This document shows, one piece after another, positions 17,802-25,056 of a stretch of 64,000 bases of DNA (its first letter is position 1; the number at the start of each line of letters is the position of its first letter). Under the pieces are notes generated by a model that was not told the DNA's origin, searched no databases, and saw nothing but the letters and a program-made list of their open reading frames with translations. The position numbers were made by a program, and so were the translations under genes. The stretch comes from an uncultured Porphyromonas sp. GTDB lineage: Bacteria > Bacteroidota > Bacteroidia > Bacteroidales > Porphyromonadaceae. Location: the NCBI RefSeq assembly GCF_938046015.1, contig NZ_CALIXW010000046.1:69574-133573 (forward strand), given 5' to 3'.

Positions 17802-17843
17802 GCCAGGGGCGGCGTAGACCCCTCGGTCTACGCCGCCCCTGGC
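17802..17843 (+). terminator. strong hairpin ending the corrinoid operon
   Basis: A perfect 19-base inverted repeat starts GCCAGGGGCGGCG at 17802, with a CCTC loop at 17821-17824 and the matching arm at 17825-17843. No T-run follows, but its position 28 bases after the receptor gene fits transcript ending or 3' end protection. Confidence 0.75.
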
Positions 17844-18009
17844 TGTAGCTTGTCCCTGCCCCCTCGCCGCGGCTGCCTCCCTTCGAGGGTCAAGGAGTAA
17901 GGCGACGTATCATCAGCGCTGATTATAGGTGCGCCTCCTTGAGCTCCGCTAAGGGGCGTCAGGCTATCCTTCATCATCCTCGTGTGTGCTTTGCTTCTAC
18001 ATGTAGGAT

Positions 18010-18287
18010 AAGCCCCAGCGGGGCGACCCGCCCCAAGCCCAGGGTGCGCAGCCCTGTAAGGGCGCCCAAACCTGGGTAGGCCACAAGAATAAGAGACAAA
18101 GCCCTACAGGGGCGACCCTCAAAGCGGTATTACTGTCCCAGTCGTGCTCCTCCGACTTCGCGATTACTCGTTTTGAGGGTCGCCCCTGTAGGGCTTTTAG
18201 GGTATATGTATATCCGAACCCAGGGTTCCGTCACGCCTGTAGCGTTCCCTTACCCTGGGCTTTGGGCGGGTCGCCCCCTTGGGGCTT
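18010..18287. mobile_element. MITE-like element with nested inverted repeats
   Basis: 278 bp with 36-base terminal inverted repeats beginning AAGCCCC (18010-18045 and 18252-18287, about 90 percent identical) and a perfect inner 26-base inverted repeat (18098-18123 and 18172-18197) built on AAAGCCCTACAGGGGCGACC. No coding capacity. A partial copy lies at 32746-32862. Similar GCCCTACAGGGGCGACC repeats are familiar from Bacteroidota intergenic regions. I cannot identify target-site duplications with certainty. Confidence 0.75.
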
Positions 18288-18420
18288 GCGTGGCCGTTGG
18301 CTCTTTGCTAAGGGCTGGGTATAGCTTGGAGGACGCTTGATGAGACAGCCTTCTGCGGGGTGGGGCCGCGCTTTCGGCTAGCATGGCCTCCCCCTCGGGA
18401 GGGCTTGCGCTTGGCTGTCG

Positions 18421-18502
18421 TGAGGGATATCCCTCACGGTGCTGAGGGACGTCCCTCAGCGTCGCCACGGACGCCCCTCAGCGTGCTGACCGATATCCTT
18501 CA
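18421..18502. repeat. 22-bp palindrome array P1 (four units)
   Basis: Units start at 18421, 18443, 18465 and 18487, exactly 22 bases apart: TGAGGGATATCCCTCA, TGAGGGACGTCCCTCA, CCACGGACGCCCCTCA and TGACCGATATCCTTCA, with spacers CGGTGC, GCGTCG and GCGTGC. The array precedes the duplicated promoter cassette of the accessory island. Confidence 0.9.
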
Positions 18503-18647
18503 ACACCCCGCCTCCTTAGCCCCTGACTCGGGTAGGGGCGTGGTGGGGTGAGCTCGGGGCTCCTTGGGGCGCTCGGGATGGAGCTGTCCTGCCTCCCGCT
18601 GGGGCTACTCCTAACTTCCCCAGGGAGGGGTAGGTAAGCCACCTTGA

Positions 18648-18770
18648 GCAGCCTCTAGCTGGACTCTCGAGGAGGGCGGTGTGCAGCGCTTTGCCGTGTC
18701 CCGCCTTTTGCTTAGCTTCGCCCTCAGAATCCCTTGGGAAGGACCCTTGGGGACTTAGTAACTAGACCTA
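18648..18770 (+). promoter_or_regulatory. duplicated promoter/leader cassette, copy 1
   Basis: About 120 bases nearly identical to 21480-21600. It contains TTG (18691-18693), a 19-base gap and TAGCTTCG (18713-18720), a one-mismatch -7 element, followed by a 60-base leader with two CCCTTGGG direct repeats. It drives the secreted-protein gene at 18781. The stretch 18503-18647 shows nothing else I can name. Confidence 0.6.
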
Positions 18771-18780
18771 CACGACACCT

Positions 18781-19449
18781 ATGCAATCCAGCACTACGCA
18801 CAAGGACATCCGCCACGAGGGCGATGCCGTCCGAGGACGCGCTCTAAGCCGTGCACTCAGCACCGTGCTCCTCTCTTTGCTCCTCCTCGGGAGCAGCAGC
18901 TTCCTCGGAGCCCAGCAGCAGGAGCTCACACCTCGTCAGCAGCTGGAGCGAGCCTTCGCGGAGCTACGCGCCCAGCCCAGTGACAGCCTCAAGCAGCGCG
19001 CCTTCTTCCAGGCCTATCCCGAGACCTTCACCGAGCTGCAGGAATGCTTTGTCTCCAACCGCTTCAAGCCCGAGGAGCTGGACTACATGGCTTATGTTCG
19101 AGCCTTTGAAGGCATGACTTATGTGACGGATGCGGAGAAGATGGAGCGCCTGTTCTCCCTGATGCTCTGTGGCTATTGGCAGGCCGATGCGCCCTCCATG
19201 CATGTAGATCTAATGCAGCGGCTGATGCGCAAGCAACCCCAGCTAGCCTTTTCCATAATTAAGAAGCAACGTAAGGTGCGGCAAATCCTTTTCTGGCAGT
19301 ACTATTGGGAGAATCCAGTTAAGGATCCCTCACAGGAGCAAGACCTGAAGCTGTACATGCAGGTCAGGGGTTATGACGCAGAGAAGCGTATCATGCGTGC
19401 CGCCTATGAGGACTTCCGTGGCGAGCTGCCCGTGCTTGATCATGTCTAA
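18781..19449 (+). CDS. secreted helical protein, paralog A1, unknown function
   Basis: 222 residues. A hydrophobic segment at about 28-44 (STVLLSLLLLGSSSFLGAQ) is a signal peptide but sits behind a 24-residue charged N-terminal tail; an internal start is therefore possible, although no later ATG precedes the signal. The mature part starts QQQELTPRQQLERAFAEL, is mainly helical and contains scattered aromatic residues (FWQYYWENP). It is clearly paralogous to the next gene: the segment QQQELTPRQQLERAFAELR and the following PSDSLKQRAFFQAYPE are almost identical. I do not recognise the family. G+C at the 3' half is lower than in the surrounding core genes. Confidence 0.65.
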   Translation: MQSSTTHKDIRHEGDAVRGRALSRALSTVLLSLLLLGSSSFLGAQQQELTPRQQLERAFAELRAQPSDSLKQRAFFQAYPETFTELQECFVSNRFKPEELDYMAYVRAFEGMTYVTDAEKMERLFSLMLCGYWQADAPSMHVDLMQRLMRKQPQLAFSIIKKQRKVRQILFWQYYWENPVKDPSQEQDLKLYMQVRGYDAEKRIMRAAYEDFRGELPVLDHV

Positions 19450-19549
19450 GTCCGCGCCTCCGCCTCGAGTTAAGTTCGTTCGCACGATGGCCTCATCGTG
19501 TCTCGCTCCTCTCTAGCCTGAATACCAACTATTGATACCCTAATAATCG

Positions 19550-20158
19550 ATGCGTACTATCTTACTATCCCTACTCCTCCTCGGGAGCAGCAGCGCCCTC
19601 GCGGCACAGCAGCAGGAACTCACCCCTCGTCAGCAGCTGGAGCGTGCCTTTGCTGAGCTACGCACCCAGCCCAGCGACAGCCTCAAGCAGCGCGCCTTCT
19701 TCCAGGCCTATCCCGAGTACTTCATCGGCCTGCAGACCTGCTTTGTCCTGGATCGCTTTAGCGCCACGGAGGCTCTGGACTACACCGCCTACTTCGATGC
19801 CTTTAAGGGGCTGACCTTTGTCTCCGAGGCGGAGAAGATGAAGCGTCTGTTCAATATCATGGTCGGGGGCTATTGGGAAGCCGATGCCCCGAGCGCTCAT
19901 TTCGGCCTGATGGAGGAACTGATGCGTAAGGATCCACGTCGGGCCTTCGCGCTGATCTCCAAGGAGACTGAGAGCCGCCAGATCCTCTTCTGGCAGTGCT
20001 ACTGGCAGGGGCCTATCAAGAACACGCAGCAGGCTCAGGATCTCCAGCTCTATAGTGGTGTGAAGGGCTATGAGCGCGCTAAGCGTATCATGAGCACGGC
20101 CTACCGGCAGTTCAGAGGAGAACTCCCCGTATTCTTCCCTGGGGATTACCTATCTTGA
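19550..20158 (+). CDS. secreted helical protein, paralog A2, unknown function
   Basis: 202 residues. Signal peptide MRTILLSLLLLGSSSALAAQ at the true N-terminus, then QQQELTPRQQLERAFAEL, the same mature start as the preceding gene. The two share conserved blocks throughout: SDSLKQRAFFQAYPE, SEAEKMKRLF, GYWEADAPSAH, RQILFWQCYWQ and AKRIMSTAYRQFRGELPVF. Tandem duplication is the simplest explanation, 100 bases apart. This copy lacks the charged N-terminal tail of its partner. The shared, evenly spaced Trp and Tyr suggest a folded helical repeat. Exported, but location after export and role are unknown. Confidence 0.65.
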   Translation: MRTILLSLLLLGSSSALAAQQQELTPRQQLERAFAELRTQPSDSLKQRAFFQAYPEYFIGLQTCFVLDRFSATEALDYTAYFDAFKGLTFVSEAEKMKRLFNIMVGGYWEADAPSAHFGLMEELMRKDPRRAFALISKETESRQILFWQCYWQGPIKNTQQAQDLQLYSGVKGYERAKRIMSTAYRQFRGELPVFFPGDYLS

Positions 20159-20300
20159 CTGTAAGCGCGGGGCAGACCCTCTTCGGACGGGGCTAGCAGC
20201 AGGATCTCTAAGGCACGGGCTCCCAGGAGCGGCGTATGCTCACTCTTCGCCCTCTCCTAGACTAAGTATTCCTTTGCCCTGATCGGGGCGCCAAACTAGT

Positions 20301-21248
20301 ATGATGGATCGAACGAATATCCTCTGAGGCACGTTCCTCGGCTGCTCCCTTCTCTGCCTCGGGATGCGGCCGCGCCCCCTCACGACAGAGTCCATCCCCC
20401 AGCGCAGTAGGGTGAAGATCCAGGCGCAGCCGTGGAAGTCCCGCCTCTTCTACCGCCTTCAGCGGGATAGCACGGGGCAGTACGCGATCTATGACTACTG
20501 TGATGCGCGCATAGCCGTCTATCAGTTCAAGGGGGCGCAGCTCTACCATGACTGGGGGATGGATGAGCTGACCTATGTCATCCGTAGGACGGAGACCGAG
20601 GGCCGCAGCTATATCTTTGTGGCCTCTCCAGTGGGGAGCCCAGAGTATGTAGAGCGTATCCGCTTCACACCCCTCGATAGTCTCGGCATCGAGTGGCAGG
20701 TGGGGGAGGAGCGCTTCGTGGACGCTCGCTTCCGTACTCGCTTCCCCTTCAAGCACTATCCCTGCTACCATGATGCGGAGGATAGCTCCGAGCTCTGCGG
20801 CCGTCGCCCTAGCTCGTGGCAGGAGCGTGAGGAGTATGACGAGTTCCCTGAGCCCGAGCAGCAGGGCGTGGCGACCCAGGTGCTGGCGGGCGACTGGAAG
20901 GATAAGACCTCCCTCTTCGTAGCGTGGGAGGAGGTCGGGCAGTACGCCTTGCGGACTTATCAAGACCTGAATACCTGTACCTCTTATAGGCTGCGCGACA
21001 ATAGGCTGATCACTCAGGAGGACGAGTACGTCATCCTCGGGAGCGAGGTCGTAGGGCCGAGCCGCGTCTTCACCGTCTATAACGAAGCCGATACGACAAG
21101 GCAGCCGAAGCGCATCACCTTTAGCTCTCGGGACTCCCTCGGGGTGATCTGGGATGTCAATGGCGAGCGCTATGTAGATAGCCTACACCTCAGTAAGGTC
21201 TACGTCAAGCGCTACGTCCTTCCCCACCAGTACGAGCTTCGCGACTGA
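20301..21248 (+). pseudogene. secreted two-repeat protein B1 with nonsense codon in signal peptide
   Basis: The frame from the ATG at 20301 reads MMDRTNIL, then TGA at 20325-20327, then continues open to 21248. The intact paralog at 22287 has TGG (Trp) at that codon and exactly the same total length (948 bases), so this is a single-base nonsense change. Translation from the next ATG (20364) would give 294 residues without a signal peptide, probably not exported. The rest holds two copies of an ~85-residue beta-rich unit ending in a block of the type TPLDSLGIEWQVGEERFVD (at about 20673 and again at about 21133). A sequencing error or stop readthrough cannot be excluded. The coding sequence shows no other damage, so any inactivation is recent. 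Confidence 0.75.
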
Positions 21249-21338
21249 GGCCAAGCGCCCGCAGGCCTACGCCCCTCTGAGCCCCGAGGAGGGCTTGAGA
21301 TAGGTCGCCCGCTCGGGAAGCCTTGCGCTGGGCTGTCG

Positions 21339-21420
21339 TGAGGGATAGCCCTCACGGTGCTGACGGGCGTCCCTCAGCTCCGTGACTGCCGTCCCTCAGC
21401 CCGCTGAGGGATATCGGTCA
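21339..21420. repeat. 22-bp palindrome array P2 (four units)
   Basis: Units start at 21339, 21361, 21383 and 21405: TGAGGGATAGCCCTCA, TGACGGGCGTCCCTCA, TGACTGCCGTCCCTCA and TGAGGGATATCGGTCA, with 6-base spacers CGGTGC, GCTCCG and GCCCGC. The left flank also matches that of array P1 (CTTGCGCT followed by GGCTGTCG), so the array belongs to a duplicated segment. Confidence 0.9.
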
Positions 21421-21479
21421 GCCCCCGTCCCCTTAGTCCCCAGCTCAGGCTCAAGCAGCGCGCCGCGCGGTCGTGTCCC

Positions 21480-21600
21480 GCAGCCTACAGCTGGGCTCCC
21501 GAGGGGGGCGATGTGCCGAGCTTTGCTGTGTCCCGTCTTTTACTTAGCTTCGCCCTCAGAATCCCTTGGGAAGGACCCTTGGGGACTTAGTAACTACCTA
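21480..21600 (+). promoter_or_regulatory. duplicated promoter/leader cassette, copy 2
   Basis: Near-identical to 18648-18770. TTG (21523-21525), 19 bases, TAGCTTCG (21545-21552), then the same leader with two CCCTTGGG repeats. Here it precedes a membrane-protein gene instead of the secreted-protein gene, so the same control region has been placed before two different genes. Confidence 0.6.
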
Positions 21601-21617
21601 GCGAGCAGCCCCTGGCA

Positions 21618-22142
21618 ATGAACCCTCTGCTGTCCCTCTGGATGAATGTCTACTATCAGTCCTTGCGCTTGCATGCAAAGCTGGAAGGTGCTCCATTCGT
21701 TCCCTATGAACTGAGCTACCTCTGGTATAGACTGGGTCCAGCGCATAGACGGATGAGCTATGCTGCCTTCATGTACGAGCGGCAGGACTTGACGAACCGC
21801 TTCGTTTCGGACCTAGCTAAGGCTGGCAGTTCTCGTATCTCTGGACTCTCCTCTATCCTACTGGTCTTAGCCTTTACAAACATCCTTCAGTGGCTCTTGG
21901 GGGTAAACCTATGGCTCTACTTGGGTAAGTCGTGGCAGGCGGTCATTGCCTTCCCTTTGACGATTGTTGGCCTCTCCATACTCTTCGATCACTATGTCGT
22001 CCGATACAAAGGACGCTACATTCCCTACTTTGAGCACTATGCCCAGGAGCCCCCTGCAAAGCAGTGCCAGCGTCGCTGGGTGGCTATGCTGCTTATGATC
22101 CTTATCTGCCTTGGAGCCTTTCCCATGATCGCCCTCCTCTAG
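21618..22142 (+). CDS. integral membrane protein, paralog C1, unknown function
   Basis: 174 residues. Two clear hydrophobic segments in the middle (about 75-125: ISGLSSILLVLAFTNILQWL and AVIAFPLTIVGLSILF) and one at the C-terminus (about 155-172). The N-terminal 70 residues are amphipathic with the motif APFVPYELSYLWYR. A paralog of the same length lies at 23810. I do not recognise the family. Base composition is lower in G+C than that of the core genes. It lies behind copy 2 of the duplicated promoter cassette and ahead of a secreted two-repeat protein. Confidence 0.65.
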   Translation: MNPLLSLWMNVYYQSLRLHAKLEGAPFVPYELSYLWYRLGPAHRRMSYAAFMYERQDLTNRFVSDLAKAGSSRISGLSSILLVLAFTNILQWLLGVNLWLYLGKSWQAVIAFPLTIVGLSILFDHYVVRYKGRYIPYFEHYAQEPPAKQCQRRWVAMLLMILICLGAFPMIALL

Positions 22143-22286
22143 CATCAAGCCTTGATGGAAGCCCTGTCGGGCCCTCTGCTTGAGTTGCCGATCCGCAGCA
22201 CGTCTTGCCCGAGCTAAAGGTCTAGCATGGTCGCACGAGGAGCATGACGAGCACCCTTATAGCCCCAGTCGGGACACCAAGCTAGT

Positions 22287-23234
22287 ATGATGAATCGAAC
22301 GAACATCCTCTGGGGCGCGCTCCTCGCCTGCTCCCTCCTCTGCCTCGGGATGCGGCTGCGCCCCGTCACGGCAGAGCCCGTCCCCCAGCGCAGCAAGGTG
22401 AAGACCCCGGCGCAGCCGTGGAAGTCGCGTGTCTTTATCCGCCTGCAGCGAGATAGCACGGGGCAGTACGCGATCTATGACTACTGTGAGGCTACGAACC
22501 CCCGCTATACGATCGAGGGTAATCGACTCGTCGCGACCTTCGGCATGGAGGAGTATACCTATGACATTCGTAAGCGCGAGGCTCAGGGACGCAGTCAGGT
22601 CTTCACGCTTACTGCAGAGGGAAACCCAAAGTATGTAGAGCACCTCCGCTTCACACCCCTAGACAGCCTTGGCATCCAGTGGCAGGTGGGGGAGAACCGA
22701 TACGTGGACGCTCGCTATCGGAGTCGCTTCCCCTTCAAGCACTATCCCTGCCCCCATGACGCGGACGATAGCTCCGAGTACTGCAGCCGTCGCCCTGCCT
22801 CGTGGCAGGAGCGTGAGGAGTATGACGAGGTCCCTGAGCCCGATCCGCAGGGCGTGGCGACCCAGGTGCTGGCAGGTGACTGGAAGGATAAGACCTTCCT
22901 CTTCATAGAGTGGGAGGAGGTCGGGCAGTACGCCTTGCGCACTTATGAAGACCTGAATACCCGTACCTCTTATAGGCTGCGCGGCAATAGACTGATCACT
23001 CAGGAGGACGAGTACGGGATCCTCGGGAGCGAGGTCGTAGGGCCGAGTCGTATCTTCACTGTCTATAAGCAAACGGATACGGCAAAGCGGCCGAAGCGTA
23101 TCACCTTTACCTCTCGGGACTCCCTCGGGGTGATCTGGGATGTCGATGGCGAGCGCTATGTAGATAGCCTGCACCTCAGTAAGGTCTACGTCAAGCGCTA
23201 CGTCCGCCCCCACCAGCCCGTGCTCCGTCCCTAG
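22287..23234 (+). CDS. secreted two-repeat beta protein B2, unknown function
   Basis: 315 residues. Signal peptide NILWGALLACSLLCLGM near the N-terminus; the start could be either of two adjacent ATG codons. The mature protein has two tandem copies of an ~85-residue unit: repeat 1 about 45-150 and repeat 2 about 200-305. Each runs from a Gly-Gln-Tyr-Ala block through Gly-Ser/Arg-Ser-x-Val-Phe to a terminal signature TPLDSLGIQWQVGENRYVD or SRDSLGVIWDVDGERYVD. A Cys-containing linker (CPHDADDSSEYCSRR) separates them. It is the intact counterpart of the interrupted copy at 20301; the upstream sequences of the two, around CTAGTATGATG, are also duplicated. Family not recognised. Confidence 0.7.
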   Translation: MMNRTNILWGALLACSLLCLGMRLRPVTAEPVPQRSKVKTPAQPWKSRVFIRLQRDSTGQYAIYDYCEATNPRYTIEGNRLVATFGMEEYTYDIRKREAQGRSQVFTLTAEGNPKYVEHLRFTPLDSLGIQWQVGENRYVDARYRSRFPFKHYPCPHDADDSSEYCSRRPASWQEREEYDEVPEPDPQGVATQVLAGDWKDKTFLFIEWEEVGQYALRTYEDLNTRTSYRLRGNRLITQEDEYGILGSEVVGPSRIFTVYKQTDTAKRPKRITFTSRDSLGVIWDVDGERYVDSLHLSKVYVKRYVRPHQPVLRP

Positions 23235-23275
23235 CGCACGCGAGCCTTAGACCAACTATACCAATAGCTAAGAAG

Positions 23276-23746
23276 ATGAAACAGCGTAGTATCCTCTGGG
23301 GTGGCCTCTTAGGTCTCGCCCTCCTCTGCCTCGGGATGAAGCCCCAGTCCGCGGAGCACCAAGGGGCACAGCCCCAGTCAGGGGTGAGCAAAGTGCAGCA
23401 GCGGTCGTGGGAGCGGCGTACCTTCTTCCGTGTCAAGCGGGACCGCCAGGGGCGCTACTCCTTCCGTAAGTACGGTACGATGGTCCCGAGCTATCGGATC
23501 GACGGCAAGAGCTTCGTCTACACGCGAGGGAAGGAGGTCGAGTCCTTCCTCATCCGCAGCAGTGAGGACCGCGGGGCGAACCGCATCTTCTCGCTCTACT
23601 ACGAGCGCGACCCTGAGGGAGTGAACTTGTACTGCTTCGTCCCCTTGGATAGCCTCGGGATGCTGTGGGAGATCGATGGTCAGCGCTTTGTGGACAGCGT
23701 CTATCTCGATCGGCTCCTAGCTCAGCCCGACACGGTGAAGAAGTAA
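23276..23746 (+). CDS. secreted single-repeat beta protein B3, unknown function
   Basis: 156 residues. Signal peptide with the same beginning as B2 (RSILWGGLLGLALLCLGM), then one copy of the same ~85-residue unit, ending in VPLDSLGMLWEIDGQRFVD. It is therefore a single-domain relative of the two-repeat proteins immediately upstream, 41 bases after B2. It lacks the Cys-containing linker. This gives a natural series in one locus: one-unit protein, intact two-unit protein and a stop-interrupted two-unit protein. Function unknown; export is likely. Confidence 0.68.
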   Translation: MKQRSILWGGLLGLALLCLGMKPQSAEHQGAQPQSGVSKVQQRSWERRTFFRVKRDRQGRYSFRKYGTMVPSYRIDGKSFVYTRGKEVESFLIRSSEDRGANRIFSLYYERDPEGVNLYCFVPLDSLGMLWEIDGQRFVDSVYLDRLLAQPDTVKK

Positions 23747-23809
23747 GCTCTACGACGGGCGTTAGGGGGCTTGCTGGCCTTTGAGGTGAAGTTATCTCGG
23801 GTATTTGCT

Positions 23810-24334
23810 ATGTGGTCTGTGCTTGCTTTGATCGGGAGTAACCTCCACTATCAGGTCTTTCGCTTCTATGCGAAGACGATCTACGGTGCGCCCTTCGCGC
23901 CCTACGAGCTAACGCGCTACCTCTACCGCAAGACTACGCCGCGAGCAGGCTGGACCTATGAGGAGTATATGCAGCACAGACAGCGGCGGATGAACGAAGC
24001 AGTGGATAAGGTCCCCGAAGTCTATGCCCTGAAGCCCATGTTTGTCATTCTGATCATTGCTTTCACCGCCCCTGTTTATGCGCTTGTCCTTGGTGTGGGT
24101 GTGCTCTGGGGCTTAGATAGGGGACCTCTAGGGATAGCCTACTGCGTCCTTCTTACCCTCCTGAGCGGTGTCGTGTACTATAGGCTTAGCTTTTTCAGAG
24201 GAGACATCCAGCTGTACTTCCGCTTCTTCCGCATGGAGCCTCCGCAGATGCAGTGCCGGCGCCGCTGGGGGAGTGTGCTCCTGCTGATGCTGCTGCTCTT
24301 GGAGTGCTATGTCGGCATGTCCTTACTGCTATGA
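23810..24334 (+). CDS. integral membrane protein, paralog C2, unknown function
   Basis: 174 residues from the ATG at 23810. An open frame extends to a TTG at 23771, but the ATG gives exactly the length of paralog C1 (525 bases each) and aligns start to start. Shared features: an N-terminal Y-Q-x-x-R-x-x-A-K block, APFAPYELTRYLYR, a central pair of hydrophobic segments (about 75-125) and a C-terminal hydrophobic segment after a Cys-Arg-Arg-Arg/Cys-Gln-Arg-Arg loop. With C1 it brackets the two intact B proteins, which suggests the duplicated unit is one B gene plus one C gene. Function unknown. Confidence 0.65.
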   Translation: MWSVLALIGSNLHYQVFRFYAKTIYGAPFAPYELTRYLYRKTTPRAGWTYEEYMQHRQRRMNEAVDKVPEVYALKPMFVILIIAFTAPVYALVLGVGVLWGLDRGPLGIAYCVLLTLLSGVVYYRLSFFRGDIQLYFRFFRMEPPQMQCRRRWGSVLLLMLLLLECYVGMSLLL

Positions 24335-24397
24335 GGCGGGGCTCGTATTGGGGGGAGGGGCTGCTGCTCCTCTGAAGGGAGGCGGCGGAGCGCAGTC

Positions 24398-24428
24398 TTG
24401 GCGGTATGGGGGATTTGCGCTATCTTTG
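24398..24428 (+). promoter_or_regulatory. promoter of SRP RNA and tRNA-Thr
   Basis: TTG (24398-24400), a 20-base gap and TATCTTTG (24421-24428): a full match to the Bacteroidota consensus. It lies just before the SRP RNA, so transcription would begin only a few bases after the -7 element. Confidence 0.8.
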
Positions 24429-24430
24429 CG

Positions 24431-24530
24431 GTGGGTAAGTCCTATACGACCAGCTCCCTTTGACTCCCCCAGGGCTTGATCGCAGCAAGGGTATTAGGTC
24501 GTAGCGGTGCGATATAGGTCGCTTACCCAC
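24431..24530 (+). ncRNA. ffs: bacterial small signal recognition particle RNA
   Basis: 100 bases that fold into one long hairpin: GTGGGTAAG (24431-24439) with CTTACCCAC (24522-24530), CGACC (24447-24451) with GGTCG, and CCCTT with AAGGG, enclosing the SRP Alu-less core with CCCCCAGGGC on one side and GCAGCAAGGG on the other. CAGG opposite AGCA is the conserved symmetrical loop bound by Ffh. The apical part reads GCTTGATCGC rather than a textbook GGAA tetraloop. It works with Ffh and FtsY in co-translational membrane targeting. It lies 2 bases upstream of tRNA-Thr. Confidence 0.85.
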
Positions 24531-24532
24531 CT

Positions 24533-24609
24533 GCCTCTTTAGCTCAGTTGGCCAGAGCACGTGATTTGTAATCTCGGGGTCGTTGGTTCGAATCCGACAA
24601 GAGGCTCCA
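24533..24609 (+). tRNA. tRNA-Thr (anticodon TGT)
   Basis: 77 bases. Acceptor stem GCCTCTT/AAGAGGC is perfect; D stem GCTC/GAGC; anticodon loop TTTGTAA gives anticodon UGU, reading ACA and ACG; T arm GTTGG-TTCGAAT-CCGAC; discriminator U and encoded CCA (24607-24609). The anticodon stem CGTGA/TCTCG has one U-U mismatch. It is co-transcribed with the SRP RNA. Confidence 0.95.
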
Positions 24610-24717
24610 CCAGACGCAGCGCTATCGATCCCCGAGGTCGGTAGCGCTGCGTCCTTTAAGGCACTCGGGCTAGTGGGGGACGAACTTATCCCCTTGGCCC
24701 TTAGTTATACGAGCATT

Positions 24718-25056
24718 ATGGTACTCTACAATACGACCTTCGTCATGGCGCCCGCCACGGTGGGCGAGTTCATCGAGTTTATGCGTACACACTACCTGCC
24801 CGTGCTGGAGCGCGCGGGGCAGGTGGAGGGGCTGCGCCTGCACCGCGTCCTGCGTGAGGACGGCGATGTGGATAGTGAGAGCTATGCCCTGCACTTCTAC
24901 GTGCCGAGCGGCTACCACCTGCAGGAGCTGCTCTCGGATCATGGGCTGGGGCTGGCGCAGCGCCTGGTGGATACCTTCGGCGAACGTGTCCTGGGCTTCA
25001 GCACCATCCTCGAGGAGGTTTCCCTCGAGCTGACCACTTCGCCTCTAGTGCACTGA
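24718..25056 (+). CDS. DUF4286 family protein
   Basis: 112 residues from the ATG at 24718; the frame stays open back into tRNA-Thr, so an upstream start is excluded. Matches the DUF4286 pattern: initial MVLYNTTFVM strand, R-x-H-Y-L-P-V-L block, LHRVLRED, a YALHFYV strand and the C-terminal GFSTILEEV. It looks like a small ferredoxin-like alpha-beta domain with no visible catalytic residues. Its TGA overlaps the ruvC ATG by one base, indicating translational coupling; the DUF4286-ruvC pairing is common in Bacteroidota. Biochemical role unknown. Confidence 0.85.
   Translation: MVLYNTTFVMAPATVGEFIEFMRTHYLPVLERAGQVEGLRLHRVLREDGDVDSESYALHFYVPSGYHLQELLSDHGLGLAQRLVDTFGERVLGFSTILEEVSLELTTSPLVH

Noticed and set aside
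23771..23809. TTG start for membrane protein C2
   Set aside because: The ATG at 23810 gives exactly the same length as paralog C1 and aligns with its start.
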